Origin: Marinomonas primoryensis
GTDB lineage: Bacteria > Pseudomonadota > Gammaproteobacteria > Pseudomonadales > Marinomonadaceae
Assembly (NCBI RefSeq): GCF_013372285.1
Contig: NZ_CP054301.1
Coordinates: 2,721,001 to 2,785,000, forward strand
Length of the DNA stretch: 64,000 nt
Direction of reading: 5' to 3'
The translations under genes and the position numbers were made by a program. The notes below the pieces were generated by a model, which was not told the DNA's origin, ran no database searches, and was given only the letters and a program-made list of their open reading frames with translations. Positions 35,582 to 45,306 of the stretch are shown here, piece by piece (position 1 is the first letter of the stretch; each line of letters begins with the position of its first letter).

Positions 35582-37349
35582 CATTTTGACTAAACTGTAA
35601 ATCGGCCAAGCGTTTATACAACGCACAGCTTTCAAGCAATTCAGAATGTGTGCCTTGGGCAATAATCTCACCTTGATCCAATACCATTATCCGATCTGCA
35701 TTCAAAACCGTCGCCAATCGATGCGCAATAACCAAGCTGGTTCTTCCTTTCATCAAGGGCTCAAGAGCCGCCTGAACTTTGCTTTCACTTTCAGCATCCA
35801 ACGCCCTTGTCGCCTCGTCTAGCAATAAAATGGGCGCGTCTTTCAGGATGGCGCGAGCAATGGCTATTCGCTGTCTTTGACCACCCGATAAGCGCACACC
35901 ATCTTCGCCTAATCGCGTATCATAGCCCTTGTCTAATCGAGTAATGAAGTCATGAGCATTGGCTTTTTCCGCTGCATTTTGAATAGATTCATGACTCGCA
36001 CTGCGATCTGCATAACCTAGATTATCGTAAACACTTTGATCAAACAGCACTGTCTCTTGGGGAACGAGCGCAAAGCGATGGCGTAAATCTTCCAGTGAAT
36101 ATTGTCTAATATCCTGACCGGCTAACGAAATACAACCTTGCTGAGGGTCATAAAAACGCAACAGCAATTCAAACAAGGTGGATTTACCTGCGCCTGATGG
36201 CCCGACCAAGGCCAACATTTCTCCCTGTTTAATCGAAAACGAAAGGTTTTTTAACGCGGTGTAATCCGGTCTTGATGGGTAACGAAACTCAACCTGATCA
36301 AATTTGATAATGTCTTCTCCTTGATGGAGCGCGTCCATTATTTGAGAAGGAAACACCTGTGAGCCGCTTACCACAGCACTACGTGCACTCAGTAATTCCA
36401 TAATACGTTCAGCGGCGCCTGCTGCACGCTGCAGCTCGCCCATGACTTCTGAAATAGCAGCGACAGCGCCAGCCACAATAATGGAGTAAAATAAAAAACT
36501 CGCCAAATCACCGGCACTGATTTCACCTGAAATGACATCTTTACCACCAAACCACAACATCACACCAATGCCACTCATCGACAGTAAAATAACCATCAAG
36601 GTTAGCCATGAGCGCTGCTGAATGCGTTTCACACTAACGTTAAACGCTCGATCGACTGTAGCAGAGAATCTTTGCACGTCATGCTGTTCATGGGTATAGG
36701 CTTGTACCACCTTAATGTGACGTAATGCCTGAGATAAATAACGCCCTACATTCGCGATTTCATCTTGGCTATCACGGGATAAACTGCGAACTCGGCGGCC
36801 AAAATACAACACAGGAACAATCACAAAAGGGACACAAGTAAGCAAAATTAATGTCAATTTAAAATGCATGATCAAAAGGAATAAAATTCCGCCTAACAGC
36901 ATCAAACTACTGCGCAAGGCGATCGACAAAGACGAGCCGATGACACTTTGTAATAGAGTTGTATCTGCGGTAATCCGAGATTGAATTTCACTAGGTGAAT
37001 TGTCTTCAAAAAAAGAGGGTGACAAAGTTAACAAATGCGCAAAGACAGCTTGGCGAATATCCGCGACGACACGTTCACCAATCCATGAGACCAAATAAAA
37101 TCGACAAAAACTTCCAATGCCTAATAAAAAGACCAACGCGGTAAAAATCATCAACGCATGAGTCAAACCCGCTTCCGAACCAGAAGCCAACCCTTGATCT
37201 ATTAAGAGCTGCACGCCCTTTCCCAAGCTAAGCATTGTGCCTGCGGTTACCACCAAAGCGATTAAGGCAAACACCATATGCCGTCGATAAGGTCGTAAAA
37301 AAGGTAAGAAGGTTTTTATTCCATTTTCGACATTTAACGGCTTATTCAT
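35565..37349 (-). CDS. MsbA-like ABC exporter (fused permease and ATPase)
   Basis: The 594-residue half-transporter has six membrane helices (residues about 15-310) and a nucleotide-binding domain (about 345-585) with Walker A GPSGAGKST, Q-loop VPQETVLF, signature LSGGQRQRIAIARAIL, Walker B ILLLDEA and switch His in VIAHRLATV. The D-loop reads RALDAE instead of the usual SALDAE. It would act as a homodimer exporting lipid, drug or peptide; the MsbA-related subgroup has no settled substrate. The gene stands alone. Confidence 0.93.
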   Translation of the reverse strand: MNKPLNVENGIKTFLPFLRPYRRHMVFALIALVVTAGTMLSLGKGVQLLIDQGLASGSEAGLTHALMIFTALVFLLGIGSFCRFYLVSWIGERVVADIRQAVFAHLLTLSPSFFEDNSPSEIQSRITADTTLLQSVIGSSLSIALRSSLMLLGGILFLLIMHFKLTLILLTCVPFVIVPVLYFGRRVRSLSRDSQDEIANVGRYLSQALRHIKVVQAYTHEQHDVQRFSATVDRAFNVSVKRIQQRSWLTLMVILLSMSGIGVMLWFGGKDVISGEISAGDLASFLFYSIIVAGAVAAISEVMGELQRAAGAAERIMELLSARSAVVSGSQVFPSQIMDALHQGEDIIKFDQVEFRYPSRPDYTALKNLSFSIKQGEMLALVGPSGAGKSTLFELLLRFYDPQQGCISLAGQDIRQYSLEDLRHRFALVPQETVLFDQSVYDNLGYADRSASHESIQNAAEKANAHDFITRLDKGYDTRLGEDGVRLSGGQRQRIAIARAILKDAPILLLDEATRALDAESESKVQAALEPLMKGRTSLVIAHRLATVLNADRIMVLDQGEIIAQGTHSELLESCALYKRLADLQFSQNDLTTL

Positions 37350-37457
37350 AGATCAAACCCACCACAACGTTTTATTGGCCATTACTATAACGCATTCGCG
37401 CGATAGTAATGGGGGAAAAACTTAGCAGCTGTATATTATTGCCACGCCTCTCTTAGC

Positions 37458-39020
37458 TCACTCTTTAGATTTGAATCCCATCCGGAAGCCGCCCCAATGC
37501 TGACCGTTAACATAAATAGGGACTGAAAGATCATGAAGGATTTCACCCGTATCACGCTTATAGGTTTGCAGTAAAAATGTATCGGTATGCGCGCCGCAAC
37601 GACTGCCTGTTGGATCATTGAAAATTCGCTTAGTGCGATTGTTTATTAAGTCTTTTTCATAATCGCCACTTATCGGCTGACTGAATTTTTTATTGTGTGT
37701 AGGAAAGTAGCCATTCACGTCAACTGCGCCCGCAAACATGACTTCTGCATGCTTGTCTAATACCGCTTCTTGAATCGCAGGAAAAGTGCGATCACTAAAC
37801 GCATCGTACAATGTGCTGTATTTTTGTGGATTCGTTTGCTTAATCGGCTGATAGTCCCTAGAAAAAACCGCGTGTTGAGTCAACTCACCTTTGGTAATGG
37901 CTTCTTCAAACACATGACCAATCTCTTGCGCTGCAATTTTAGCGTCATTAAGCAATGCCGAGAAAAATAATGAAGGGTCTACTTTATCCAATTCTCTAAA
38001 AACCACTTCAGCACCATTACTCAAGCCGGCAGCTTCTTGTGACAACCGATCACTGCGCTGAGAAATTTCCCGTAGAGAGTCACTGATTCGAGAGATAGAC
38101 CCACCAATTTGCGTGCTGGTTGCCCCCAACTCTTCTCCTGTACTTTCTACTTCAGACAACACTGCCGACGCATTTTGCACTTCTTCTGTTAAAGAAATAA
38201 AGCGCTGTGTTTCCCCTAACAGCGTAATAGAAAGGGATTCTGTTAAGTCTTTTAAAGAGGACATTTCATGGTTGGTTAACTCACTATTATGGCGAACATC
38301 CGTGAGTAACCGCGAAATTTGCTCCGACGCATCAGCACTCTTGCCCGCTAAGGCTCGTACCTCATCTGCAACCACGGCAAAACCTCGGCCTTGCTCCCCA
38401 GCTCGCGCCGCTTCTATTGCGGCGTTTAATGCCAGCAAGTTGGTTTGTTCGGACACCGCTTTGATGACTAACGTAATGCGGTCTATGTCATCCGCACTTT
38501 TCGTCAACAAAGCCAGTTGTTCACTGGCTGTTTGCACTTTGGTTGTGAGCTCACTAATTTTCTCAGCGCTTTGAGACAGCGCACTTTGCGCCGTGCGACT
38601 TGATTCTGCGGTGTCACTCATCGTGTGGGCTAAATGACCCAAGTTTTTTGAAAGCGTGAGCCCTGAAGCAGACAGTATTTCTACCGCTTGCTGAATTTGC
38701 TCACTGTCATCACGGGTTAAATGTATGTCTTTACTTAACGTATCAACAAAGTGAGAAACTTCTGCCGCCCCCATCGCCATTCTGGACGTTGCGTGAGTCA
38801 CTGTTTTGCTCACCTCAGAAAATGACAATGATTGATTATCAACAGAATTGGGCTCTAGACCTCTCTGAAGAGCTGTTTTACGTACTCGTTTTGATAACAT
38901 CAAACAAGCACATAAAAGAAAGCCAGCAAAAGAATAAGACAATGGCATCGAGTCTTGTGTATAACCCAATGTAAAAAGAACAAGAAGCCCTAAAACACCA
39001 AACAACTGGAAATAAAACAT
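37458..39020 (-). CDS. Chemoreceptor with N-terminal membrane anchor and C-terminal cytosolic sensor domain
   Basis: The ATG at 39020 has AAGGG 7 nt upstream. The 520-residue protein has two close TM helices (about 5-45), no periplasmic domain and no HAMP, then a signalling coiled coil with tip [35 protein letters not shown]. The last 160 residues, after [13 protein letters not shown], contain [20 protein letters not shown] and [19 protein letters not shown], which look like a Cache-type ligand domain placed in the cytosol. This suggests sensing of an internal metabolite or redox/energy state. It is a single gene. Confidence 0.9.
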   Translation of the reverse strand: MFYFQLFGVLGLLVLFTLGYTQDSMPLSYSFAGFLLCACLMLSKRVRKTALQRGLEPNSVDNQSLSFSEVSKTVTHATSRMAMGAAEVSHFVDTLSKDIHLTRDDSEQIQQAVEILSASGLTLSKNLGHLAHTMSDTAESSRTAQSALSQSAEKISELTTKVQTASEQLALLTKSADDIDRITLVIKAVSEQTNLLALNAAIEAARAGEQGRGFAVVADEVRALAGKSADASEQISRLLTDVRHNSELTNHEMSSLKDLTESLSITLLGETQRFISLTEEVQNASAVLSEVESTGEELGATSTQIGGSISRISDSLREISQRSDRLSQEAAGLSNGAEVVFRELDKVDPSLFFSALLNDAKIAAQEIGHVFEEAITKGELTQHAVFSRDYQPIKQTNPQKYSTLYDAFSDRTFPAIQEAVLDKHAEVMFAGAVDVNGYFPTHNKKFSQPISGDYEKDLINNRTKRIFNDPTGSRCGAHTDTFLLQTYKRDTGEILHDLSVPIYVNGQHWGGFRMGFKSKE

Positions 39021-39422
39021 TACCATACCCTTTTTATAATTATTATTTTCTAGTGTTTAACGATGCCAATAGAAGGTCAATGTAAAACGGAATACCTACG
39101 ACTAAAGTCTTACAGTTAAACGTAGCCACTGCATAAAGTGCACTTATCCCATCCTATTCCTTAGCCTAATTTTTCAGAGATTCTATCAAGGCCTCGCTAT
39201 TACACTTTTGATCATAGCAGTAAAAATAAAACATTAAATATGCTCTATTCGCTCTATAGAAAACCTTAGAATGAAACACACCTGTAAATTCAAATTCATG
39301 GCATAAAAAGCAGAGCTTTTCGGCAAAATACCGACTAAAATGAAAATTGTGCTCACGAAGCACTACTAAAACAATAATACCATCGCGCACAACCTGCCGA
39401 TGATCTCATTGAGGATTAAACT
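39021..39422. other. Intergenic region between chemoreceptor and dioxygenase
   Basis: About 400 bases without a convincing gene. A 74-codon minus-strand frame (39166-39390) has an aromatic-rich composition unlike its neighbours and I do not accept it as a gene. AAGTGCACTT (39136-39145) is a perfect 10-bp palindrome that may be a regulator site for either divergent gene. Confidence 0.5.
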
Positions 39423-40073
39423 ATGATCACCAACAAACCTAAAACAGAACCTTTTTACCTTGAGCTAGGCCAACTCACCTCAGATAGTGTTCGTCATCTT
39501 GCTCCTTCTTTTGATCATTTACCGCCAAACCCTTACGCTGATGGAGAGTTTCGTTTACGTCGTTATTCTCGCTTTAGTATTGAGCAAGGAAAATTACACC
39601 ACCTTCCTTCACAAGCCTTTGTTCAAGATGAGAGCATCAACCACTTCCAAGGCAATGTTGTACGTAGTTACGAAGAAATTGACGAAAATATTGTGAAAGA
39701 CCCCGCCTTTGTTGAATTATTTGAGCACTTTCAAAAAATGGCGAGCATTGTCGACCACACACCCATCGAGGTTCACCAACTGCGTATTTTTGCTGACCAT
39801 AAAAGCGCAGAGGTCGCGCCAGAAGGTGTTCATCAAGACGGTTTTGATCGTATCGGAATTTACGTCATGCAACGCTATAATATCCAAGGTGGTAATATTA
39901 ATGTTCACCTAGATAAAAAAAGTCCTGCCCTTATTAGTCATGATTTCGATAAAGGTGAATTTGTCGTCTTAAATGATCGTAAATTTTTTCATAGCGCCCA
40001 ACCAATTAAACCGGTCGATGGCGATCAAGGCTATATGGATATTTTTGTTCTTACCGCGAATTTAGTGCATTAG
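39423..40073 (+). CDS. 2-oxoglutarate/Fe(II) dioxygenase family protein
   Basis: The 216-residue cytosolic protein resembles the 2OG-Fe dioxygenase family (PF10014 type) that includes amino-acid hydroxylases of the L-isoleucine dioxygenase group. The iron ligands are visible as His-x-Asp in GVHQDGFD and a distal His in FFHSAQP. The N-terminal segment LPPNPYADGEFRLRRYSRF and RSYEEIDENI are family-like. It probably hydroxylates a free amino acid or related small molecule; the substrate is unknown. GAGG precedes the ATG and a strong terminator follows, so it is monocistronic. Confidence 0.88.
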   Translation: MITNKPKTEPFYLELGQLTSDSVRHLAPSFDHLPPNPYADGEFRLRRYSRFSIEQGKLHHLPSQAFVQDESINHFQGNVVRSYEEIDENIVKDPAFVELFEHFQKMASIVDHTPIEVHQLRIFADHKSAEVAPEGVHQDGFDRIGIYVMQRYNIQGGNINVHLDKKSPALISHDFDKGEFVVLNDRKFFHSAQPIKPVDGDQGYMDIFVLTANLVH

Positions 40074-40135
40074 CTCACATTTCCAAGGTAAACCGTATAA
40101 TACATTTTTGTATTATTTAAAAAGAACTCACGTCC

Positions 40136-40170
40136 AAACACTCTCTTTCTAAAAGGAGGGTGTTTTTTTA
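40136..40170 (+). terminator. Intrinsic terminator after the dioxygenase gene
   Basis: AAACACTCTC pairs with GAGGGTGTTT (one G-U pair) and is followed by a run of T. Confidence 0.82.
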
Positions 40171-40362
40171 TATTTAATGTCGTCACATTAAAAAAACCTA
40201 GCTCTCACTCCTTCTATCTAATTGATATTTAGTGAAATGCTCTTCATTCTATTTTTAGAATCACATCTTAAGTAATAATTATTTTTAGTCTTTTATTTTT
40301 TATCATGCTATAAATGAGGGAACATTAGATTTCTTTAAAGTAAGTAACGTCAGGATGTACTT

Positions 40363-41628
40363 TTGACAGATGTAATCACTTTAGGCGTTGACAATAAAAA
40401 CGATATTCACCAAGAATTCATAGACATTTCAAAAAAGCGTGTTTTAATCATCGAAGATATCGGTGAAATGCGCCTTATGCTGAAGTCCTTAATGACGTCT
40501 CTAGGGTATTCTAATATAGACGTAGAGTCTTCTGGGAAATCCGCGATTAAGCGCATTTTAGAAAAACATTATGATGTTGTATTATCTGATTACAATCTTG
40601 GTGGTAGTATCGACGGTCAGCAAATTTTGGAAACATCACGTAAAAACCACTCCCAAGACCACTCCACTATTTTTATTATGATTACCGCTGACACCGCCTA
40701 TGAAAGTGTCGTCAGCGTATTAGAATATCAACCTGACAGTTATCTGGTTAAACCTTTTCCCCCTGCTGCCTTTTTTCGTCGATTTGAACGAGTACAAAAA
40801 CAAAAAAAAATCTTTGAAAGTATTAACAACGCACGAAAAAAAAATGATTTTGAAAAGATGGAAGCACAAGCAAAAGCCATCATGACACAACACCCTAACC
40901 TCGCTAGTCAGTGTTTAAAAATCATTGGTGAATCACTTTATGCTCGTGGCCGTTACAAAGATGCTAAAAGCCACTACATGCTTATTATTCAAAAAAATAA
41001 AAATTTAGCCTGGGCGCACTTTGGTATTGCTTTATGCGAACTAAAACTAGGCGCTGTCGTTGCAGCCATTAAAAAACTAGAACACACAATCACTTTAAGC
41101 CGCCATTTTTTATCCGCTTATGACTTGCTTGCGGATGCCCAAGAAAGTCTCGATAATCTAGAAGCCGCTCAGGCGGCAATGATTAGCGTACTAGAAGTAT
41201 CACCACGCTCTTTCGAACGAGCGCTTAGGCTTGCTCAAATCAGCACGCAGCTAGAAGATTGGTCTACCGCTGAAAACGGCTATTCACGGCTCCTTCGCTT
41301 AACTCGCGACACTAGCCATGAACAAGTTGAGTACTACTACGACTATTTAAAATGTCTAACCAACATGATGGCCGTCGGCTCCGACAACTCTAAATTGGCA
41401 GATAAATTTAAACGAACACTCATTCGGTTACGTTCTTTCGGAAAAACAAACCCATCAGCCCTATCCAATTCCTTCAGAATCGAAATACAGCAATACCTGA
41501 CCCGAGATCATCTTGGAGAAGCGGTAAAGTCATGGAAGCAATGGAATAGACTGATCAAATCTGGTCAAGCATCCCCTCTGAGCGACGCGCAAAAACACAC
41601 GCTTAAAAAGCGCCTCGGCTTGCTATAA
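40363..41628 (+). CDS. Response regulator with C-terminal TPR domain
   Basis: The 421-residue protein starts at TTG (GGA 8 nt upstream). Residues about 25-145 form a CheY-like receiver: acidic pair in VLIIEDIGEM, phospho-acceptor Asp in VVLSDYNLGG, switch Thr in MITADT and the conserved Lys in YLVKPFPP. The remainder is helical with TPR-like repeats (RYKDAKSHYMLIIQKNKNLAWAHFGIALCELKLG and following). There is no DNA-binding or GGDEF output, so the output is probably protein-protein contact, as with VieB-type regulators. No kinase gene adjoins it. Confidence 0.9.
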   Translation: MTDVITLGVDNKNDIHQEFIDISKKRVLIIEDIGEMRLMLKSLMTSLGYSNIDVESSGKSAIKRILEKHYDVVLSDYNLGGSIDGQQILETSRKNHSQDHSTIFIMITADTAYESVVSVLEYQPDSYLVKPFPPAAFFRRFERVQKQKKIFESINNARKKNDFEKMEAQAKAIMTQHPNLASQCLKIIGESLYARGRYKDAKSHYMLIIQKNKNLAWAHFGIALCELKLGAVVAAIKKLEHTITLSRHFLSAYDLLADAQESLDNLEAAQAAMISVLEVSPRSFERALRLAQISTQLEDWSTAENGYSRLLRLTRDTSHEQVEYYYDYLKCLTNMMAVGSDNSKLADKFKRTLIRLRSFGKTNPSALSNSFRIEIQQYLTRDHLGEAVKSWKQWNRLIKSGQASPLSDAQKHTLKKRLGLL

Positions 41629-41727
41629 TCTCCTGACACCGTTATGGTCTTGCGTTGATTTTCAAACTAACGTCTGCACTATAAATTCAGGCTATTTTCA
41701 CTCTTCATTACATCCGAGCTATACACT

Positions 41728-41916
41728 ATGTCGGCTATTTTTCCATTTTCGAGCCTCATTCCTAATGACAAATTAGGTGCCGTTGAATCCACAGGTCTAT
41801 GGAGCGATCCTGCTTTTATAAAGGCTTCACCTTGGTTTGGTAGTAAGATTTATTGGATAAGCCACCTAAACGAACGAAAAAACGGTGAACTAGAATGGAG
41901 CTTTTTTTCTCGATGA
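41728..41916 (+). CDS. Small protein of unknown function, coupled to a RecQ-like helicase
   Basis: The 62-residue frame ends with a TGA that overlaps the likely start of the helicase in an ATGA arrangement (41913-41916), which is good evidence for translational coupling. The peptide is rich in Trp and Phe (GLWSDPAFIKASPWFGSKIYW), has no signal or membrane segment and resembles no family I know. The ribosome binding site is weak. It may be a partner of the helicase or simply a leader frame that sets its translation. Confidence 0.55.
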   Translation: MSAIFPFSSLIPNDKLGAVESTGLWSDPAFIKASPWFGSKIYWISHLNERKNGELEWSFFSR

Positions 41917-43865
41917 TACCCATGGAAAACGCACTGCATTCACTATTTGGCTTTGAAGGATTTCGCGAAGGTCAAAAACAAACCATAGAACAGCTTATGG
42001 CGGGACATTCTGCGCTTGCTGTTTTCCCAACAGGGTCTGGTAAGTCTTTATGTTATCAATTCACAGCCACACAACTGCCAAATTTAACACTGGTAATTTC
42101 GCCACTCATCGCTTTAATGCACGACCAATTAGACTTTTTGCGATCCAAAGGTATAGCGGCAGCAAGTTTGGACTCGAGCCAGAGCAAAGAAGAGAGCCAA
42201 GCGGTGATGACTGGCGTTCAAAATGGCACCATCAAGATCCTAATGATTTCGGTAGAACGTTTTAAAAACGAACGTTTTCGACGTTTTATCAAACGTATTT
42301 CCATTTCCATGTTGGTCGTGGACGAAGCTCATTGTATTTCTGAGTGGGGCCATAACTTTAGACCTGATTATTTAAAACTGCCCTCTTATCAACAAGAACT
42401 CGCGATCCCATTAGTCTTACTGCTAACCGCAACGGCAACTCGACGAGTTCAGCGAGACATGGCGCAAAAATTTGTGATTCATCCTGAACACATAGTGCAA
42501 ACAGGGTTTTATCGTTCTAATTTAGACATTGACCTGATTCCAACCCAAGCCCATGAAAAGCTCGGTAAGTTGAAAAACATACTGAACGACACTCAAGGCG
42601 CCAGTATTGTTTACGTGACCCAACAAAAGACAGCCGAAGACGTCGCCAACGCACTACGAGCGGATGGTTATTCCGTAGCGGCTTATCATGCTGGATTAGG
42701 CAACGAGATTCGCAGTAGCATTCAAGCCGACTTTATGGCGAGTAAAACTCGTATTATCGTAGCGACCATTGCATTTGGTATGGGTATAGACAAATCCGAC
42801 ATTCGTTTAGTTGTTCATTTTGATTTGCCAAAATCCATCGAAAATTACAGCCAAGAGATTGGCCGAGCAGGGCGAGACAATCAGCCAAGTCGATGCGTTT
42901 TACTGGCCAGTTTAGAAGGGTTAAGCACCTTAGAAAATTTTGTTTATGGCGACACACCAGAAGCACATGATATAGACAGTTTACTACGTTGCATTGCAGA
43001 ACAAACAAACGATCAGGAATGGGAAACTCAGCTTTACGGCTTATCAAACCAAACCAACATTCGCACTTTGCCATTAAAAACCTTACTAGTCCAACTCGAA
43101 TTATTGGATGCGATCACGCCAAAATACAGTTACTACGCTGATGTTCGGCTTAAATGGGAAGGCGATAGAATTGCCTTTGCTCTGCGAATCCCAGATGAAT
43201 GGCAAAACGCTTATCAAGCGGTTTTAAAAGGCATTCAGTATAAGAAAATTTGGGGAACGCCTGATTTCAACAAACTGTTCAACGAATCGGGATTATCGCG
43301 CGGGGATGTATTGCAGGTGTTAGAGTTCGCCGCAGATCAGAATATTCTTACGTTAGAAAGCAAAGGACTAACGGAAGTCTATCAGGTCAATAGCAATGCT
43401 TTTCATCATCAAACGCTGGCAAACCAGTTACATCACTATGTCGATGAAAAACAAATTGCTGAAATCGAACGAATCGCGACCATGATCCGCTTTTTCCAAC
43501 TAGAACGGTGCTTAAACCACAATTTGGCACGTTATTTTGGTGACAAAAATGCGCCAGAGCATTGCGGACATTGTTCGGTATGTCGTGGTAATCCGCTTAT
43601 TTTTACTCAATCAGTCAGCGAAAATAGCCAGCATGAATGGCAAGGTCAATTAACAGGATACATAAAAGAATTTGCTCAACACATTGCCAGCAAAAGTCCG
43701 AATACACCTATCACAGCGGTATTGATTTCTCACTTCTTAACCGGTTTAACACAACCTATTTTCACCAAAGTGAAAGCACGTCAACTTAGCGGTTTTGGTG
43801 TGTATGAAGAACGAAGCTATTTATCGGTGCTAGAAGCGGTTACTCAGCTTCTGACAGATCACTAG
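41913..43865 (+). CDS. RecQ-family ATP-dependent DNA helicase
   Basis: The 650-residue protein has the SF2 motifs: GFREGQKQTIEQLMAGHSAL (motif 0), Walker A FPTGSGKSLCYQ, VVDEAHCISEWGHNFRPDY (DEAH box plus the RecQ aromatic-rich loop), LLTATAT, YVTQQKTAEDVA, and QEIGRAGRDNQPS (motif VI). A RecQ-type zinc region follows (CLNHNLARYF...HCGHCSVC). It lacks an obvious HRDC domain and the C-terminal half diverges from E. coli RecQ, so it is probably a RecQ paralogue. It unwinds 3'-tailed DNA in repair. Its start overlaps a small gene. Confidence 0.92.
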   Translation: MIPMENALHSLFGFEGFREGQKQTIEQLMAGHSALAVFPTGSGKSLCYQFTATQLPNLTLVISPLIALMHDQLDFLRSKGIAAASLDSSQSKEESQAVMTGVQNGTIKILMISVERFKNERFRRFIKRISISMLVVDEAHCISEWGHNFRPDYLKLPSYQQELAIPLVLLLTATATRRVQRDMAQKFVIHPEHIVQTGFYRSNLDIDLIPTQAHEKLGKLKNILNDTQGASIVYVTQQKTAEDVANALRADGYSVAAYHAGLGNEIRSSIQADFMASKTRIIVATIAFGMGIDKSDIRLVVHFDLPKSIENYSQEIGRAGRDNQPSRCVLLASLEGLSTLENFVYGDTPEAHDIDSLLRCIAEQTNDQEWETQLYGLSNQTNIRTLPLKTLLVQLELLDAITPKYSYYADVRLKWEGDRIAFALRIPDEWQNAYQAVLKGIQYKKIWGTPDFNKLFNESGLSRGDVLQVLEFAADQNILTLESKGLTEVYQVNSNAFHHQTLANQLHHYVDEKQIAEIERIATMIRFFQLERCLNHNLARYFGDKNAPEHCGHCSVCRGNPLIFTQSVSENSQHEWQGQLTGYIKEFAQHIASKSPNTPITAVLISHFLTGLTQPIFTKVKARQLSGFGVYEERSYLSVLEAVTQLLTDH

Positions 43866-44247
43866 AGGGTTTGCTTGTCTCGTCATAAACACTAACTTCA
43901 ACAAGGTTGTTGTCGGGATCATTAAAATACACAGATTGGATCGGCCCTTGTGCACCAGATTTACTCACGGGGCCTTCTAGAATTGTCACTTTACAGGACT
44001 TCAAATGGCCAACGACGTCAGCGATGGTCCAGTTAGTAATAAGGCATAAATCGCCCGAGCCTTCCATTGCGTGGTTTCGAAGTTCTTGCCCAAGCAACTG
44101 AAAGTTGATTTTTTGCTGACCAAATTGCACGGCTCGACGTCCATTAGCAAAGGTAATAGGTTCCATTTTCAAAACGGTTTTGTAAAAAAGCACCGCTCTA
44201 TCTATGTCTGCCACCGTCAACACAATATGATCGAAATGACTAATCAT
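43840..44247 (-). CDS. VOC-family (glyoxalase/dioxygenase-like) protein
   Basis: The ATG at 44247 has AGGAGG upstream. The 135-residue protein shows the paired beta-alpha-beta-beta-beta fold of the vicinal oxygen chelate family: FDHIVLTVADIDRAVLFYKTVLKMEP at the N-terminus, and VYFNDPDNNLVEVSVYD with the C-terminal metal Glu. It could be a lyase, dioxygenase or resistance protein; I cannot choose. Its 3' end overlaps the RecQ-like gene tail-to-tail by 26 bp. Confidence 0.9.
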   Translation of the reverse strand: MISHFDHIVLTVADIDRAVLFYKTVLKMEPITFANGRRAVQFGQQKINFQLLGQELRNHAMEGSGDLCLITNWTIADVVGHLKSCKVTILEGPVSKSGAQGPIQSVYFNDPDNNLVEVSVYDETSKPSSDLSEAE

Positions 44248-44315
44248 CGCCCCTTGCCTCCTGCAAGCCATTCATAATAAACACTATGCTACGAATGATT
44301 GTTCAGAAAGACAAG

Positions 44316-44651
44316 TTAAGAAAGACACTCTTCACGTAAAGAATGTAAAACAAGTTCTCCTTCAATGAGACTCAATTTTTGACGTTTATTCAGTTTCTTC
44401 ACTCGATACTCTAAAACCAAAGCCTCACTTTTTGTGCCAACCGCTTCATGCCACACCAGCTCCAATGGGCCTTTGCCTTTTAGGTATCGAGCCGCTCGTT
44501 TACTGGCACCTGAATGCTCCTTAAAACGTCGATCAACATCCGTACTAATACCCGTATAAAGTGTGTTCATACGCGTTTTAATCATATAAAGACTCCACTC
44601 ATTATCACTGATGACACTTTTATCTTCTTGCACGTTTGCGTTTATTGTCAC
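44316..44651 (-). CDS. GIY-YIG endonuclease-domain protein (UPF0213/YhbQ-like)
   Basis: It starts at GTG 44651 (GGAAG 7 nt upstream; the overlapping ATG is followed at once by a stop). The 111 residues carry the compact GIY-YIG fold: WSLYMIKTRMNTLYTGISTDVDRRFKEH, then KRAARYLKGKGPLELVW and EALVLEYRVKKLNKRQKLSLI. Note that the first motif reads LYM...LYTG rather than strict GIY...YIG, as usual for the YhbQ group. Family members are implicated in nucleic-acid processing, with modest evidence. It lies close to the LysE gene upstream on the same strand. Confidence 0.92.
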   Translation of the reverse strand: MTINANVQEDKSVISDNEWSLYMIKTRMNTLYTGISTDVDRRFKEHSGASKRAARYLKGKGPLELVWHEAVGTKSEALVLEYRVKKLNKRQKLSLIEGELVLHSLREECLS

Positions 44652-44697
44652 ATTAATGCTTCCTTATGTAGAGGTGCTAAACGCCCTATTCCGATGG

Positions 44698-45306
44698 TTA
44701 ATTACCAATAATGAGCAACAGCGTTGAAGCCGTAGCAATGCCCATACAATAATTAAAAATTTTCTGCCGCTTTTGATCCGTTAGCCACTGTCGAACTCTC
44801 ACACCAGCCCAAGCCCAAATAGAAATAGCCGGAAAGCCCACAGCAGCAAACAAAACAATCATCCAGAAGCCGGATTGAGCGTACAAATCACCCGCAATCG
44901 CAAACGAACTCACACAACCAATCGCCATCATCCAAGCTTTTGGGTTCACATATTGAAATAACAAAGCTTGCCACCACGCCATCGGTGAAGAAGGTGCTTT
45001 CTTGGTTTCTAGATTTCCCACTGGCGCACTGCCAATTTTCCACGCAAGCCACAGTAAATAACCACAACCCACCCATTTGAGTAAATCATACAACGGCGGA
45101 TACACGCTAAACAGTGTTCCTAACCCGAGTAAAACAGACAGCAACAAGGTCGCGACACCCAACACGATACCTAACATATGCGGTAAAGTTCGACGAAAGC
45201 CAAACTGCGCACCGGACGCCAATAACATAATGTTATTAGGTCCAGGCGTGACCGATGTCACAAAAGCAAACATAGCAAGTGCGATAAAAAAAGAGACATC
45301 CATCAT
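44698..45306 (-). CDS. LysE-family amino-acid/metabolite exporter
   Basis: The 202-residue membrane protein with about six helices has the LysE/RhtB signature VTPGPNNIMLLASGAQFGFRR near the N-terminus and FQYVNPKAWMMAIG in the middle. LysE proteins export basic or neutral amino acids and homoserine lactone-like compounds. Its ATG overlaps the stop of the DUF1127 gene by 4 bp (ATGA). The divergent MocR regulator, which has a PLP-binding aminotransferase domain, probably controls it, with the exported amino acid as the likely signal. Confidence 0.93.
   Translation of the reverse strand: MMDVSFFIALAMFAFVTSVTPGPNNIMLLASGAQFGFRRTLPHMLGIVLGVATLLLSVLLGLGTLFSVYPPLYDLLKWVGCGYLLWLAWKIGSAPVGNLETKKAPSSPMAWWQALLFQYVNPKAWMMAIGCVSSFAIAGDLYAQSGFWMIVLFAAVGFPAISIWAWAGVRVRQWLTDQKRQKIFNYCMGIATASTLLLIIGN

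Noticed and set aside
39166-39390. 74-codon minus-strand reading frame
   Set aside because: Aromatic- and Cys-rich composition, no convincing ribosome binding site, and it lies in a promoter-bearing spacer; likely chance.
43840-43865. Sequencing error suggested by the RecQ/VOC overlap
   Set aside because: Both C-termini read normally; a 26-bp tail-to-tail overlap is common in compact genomes.
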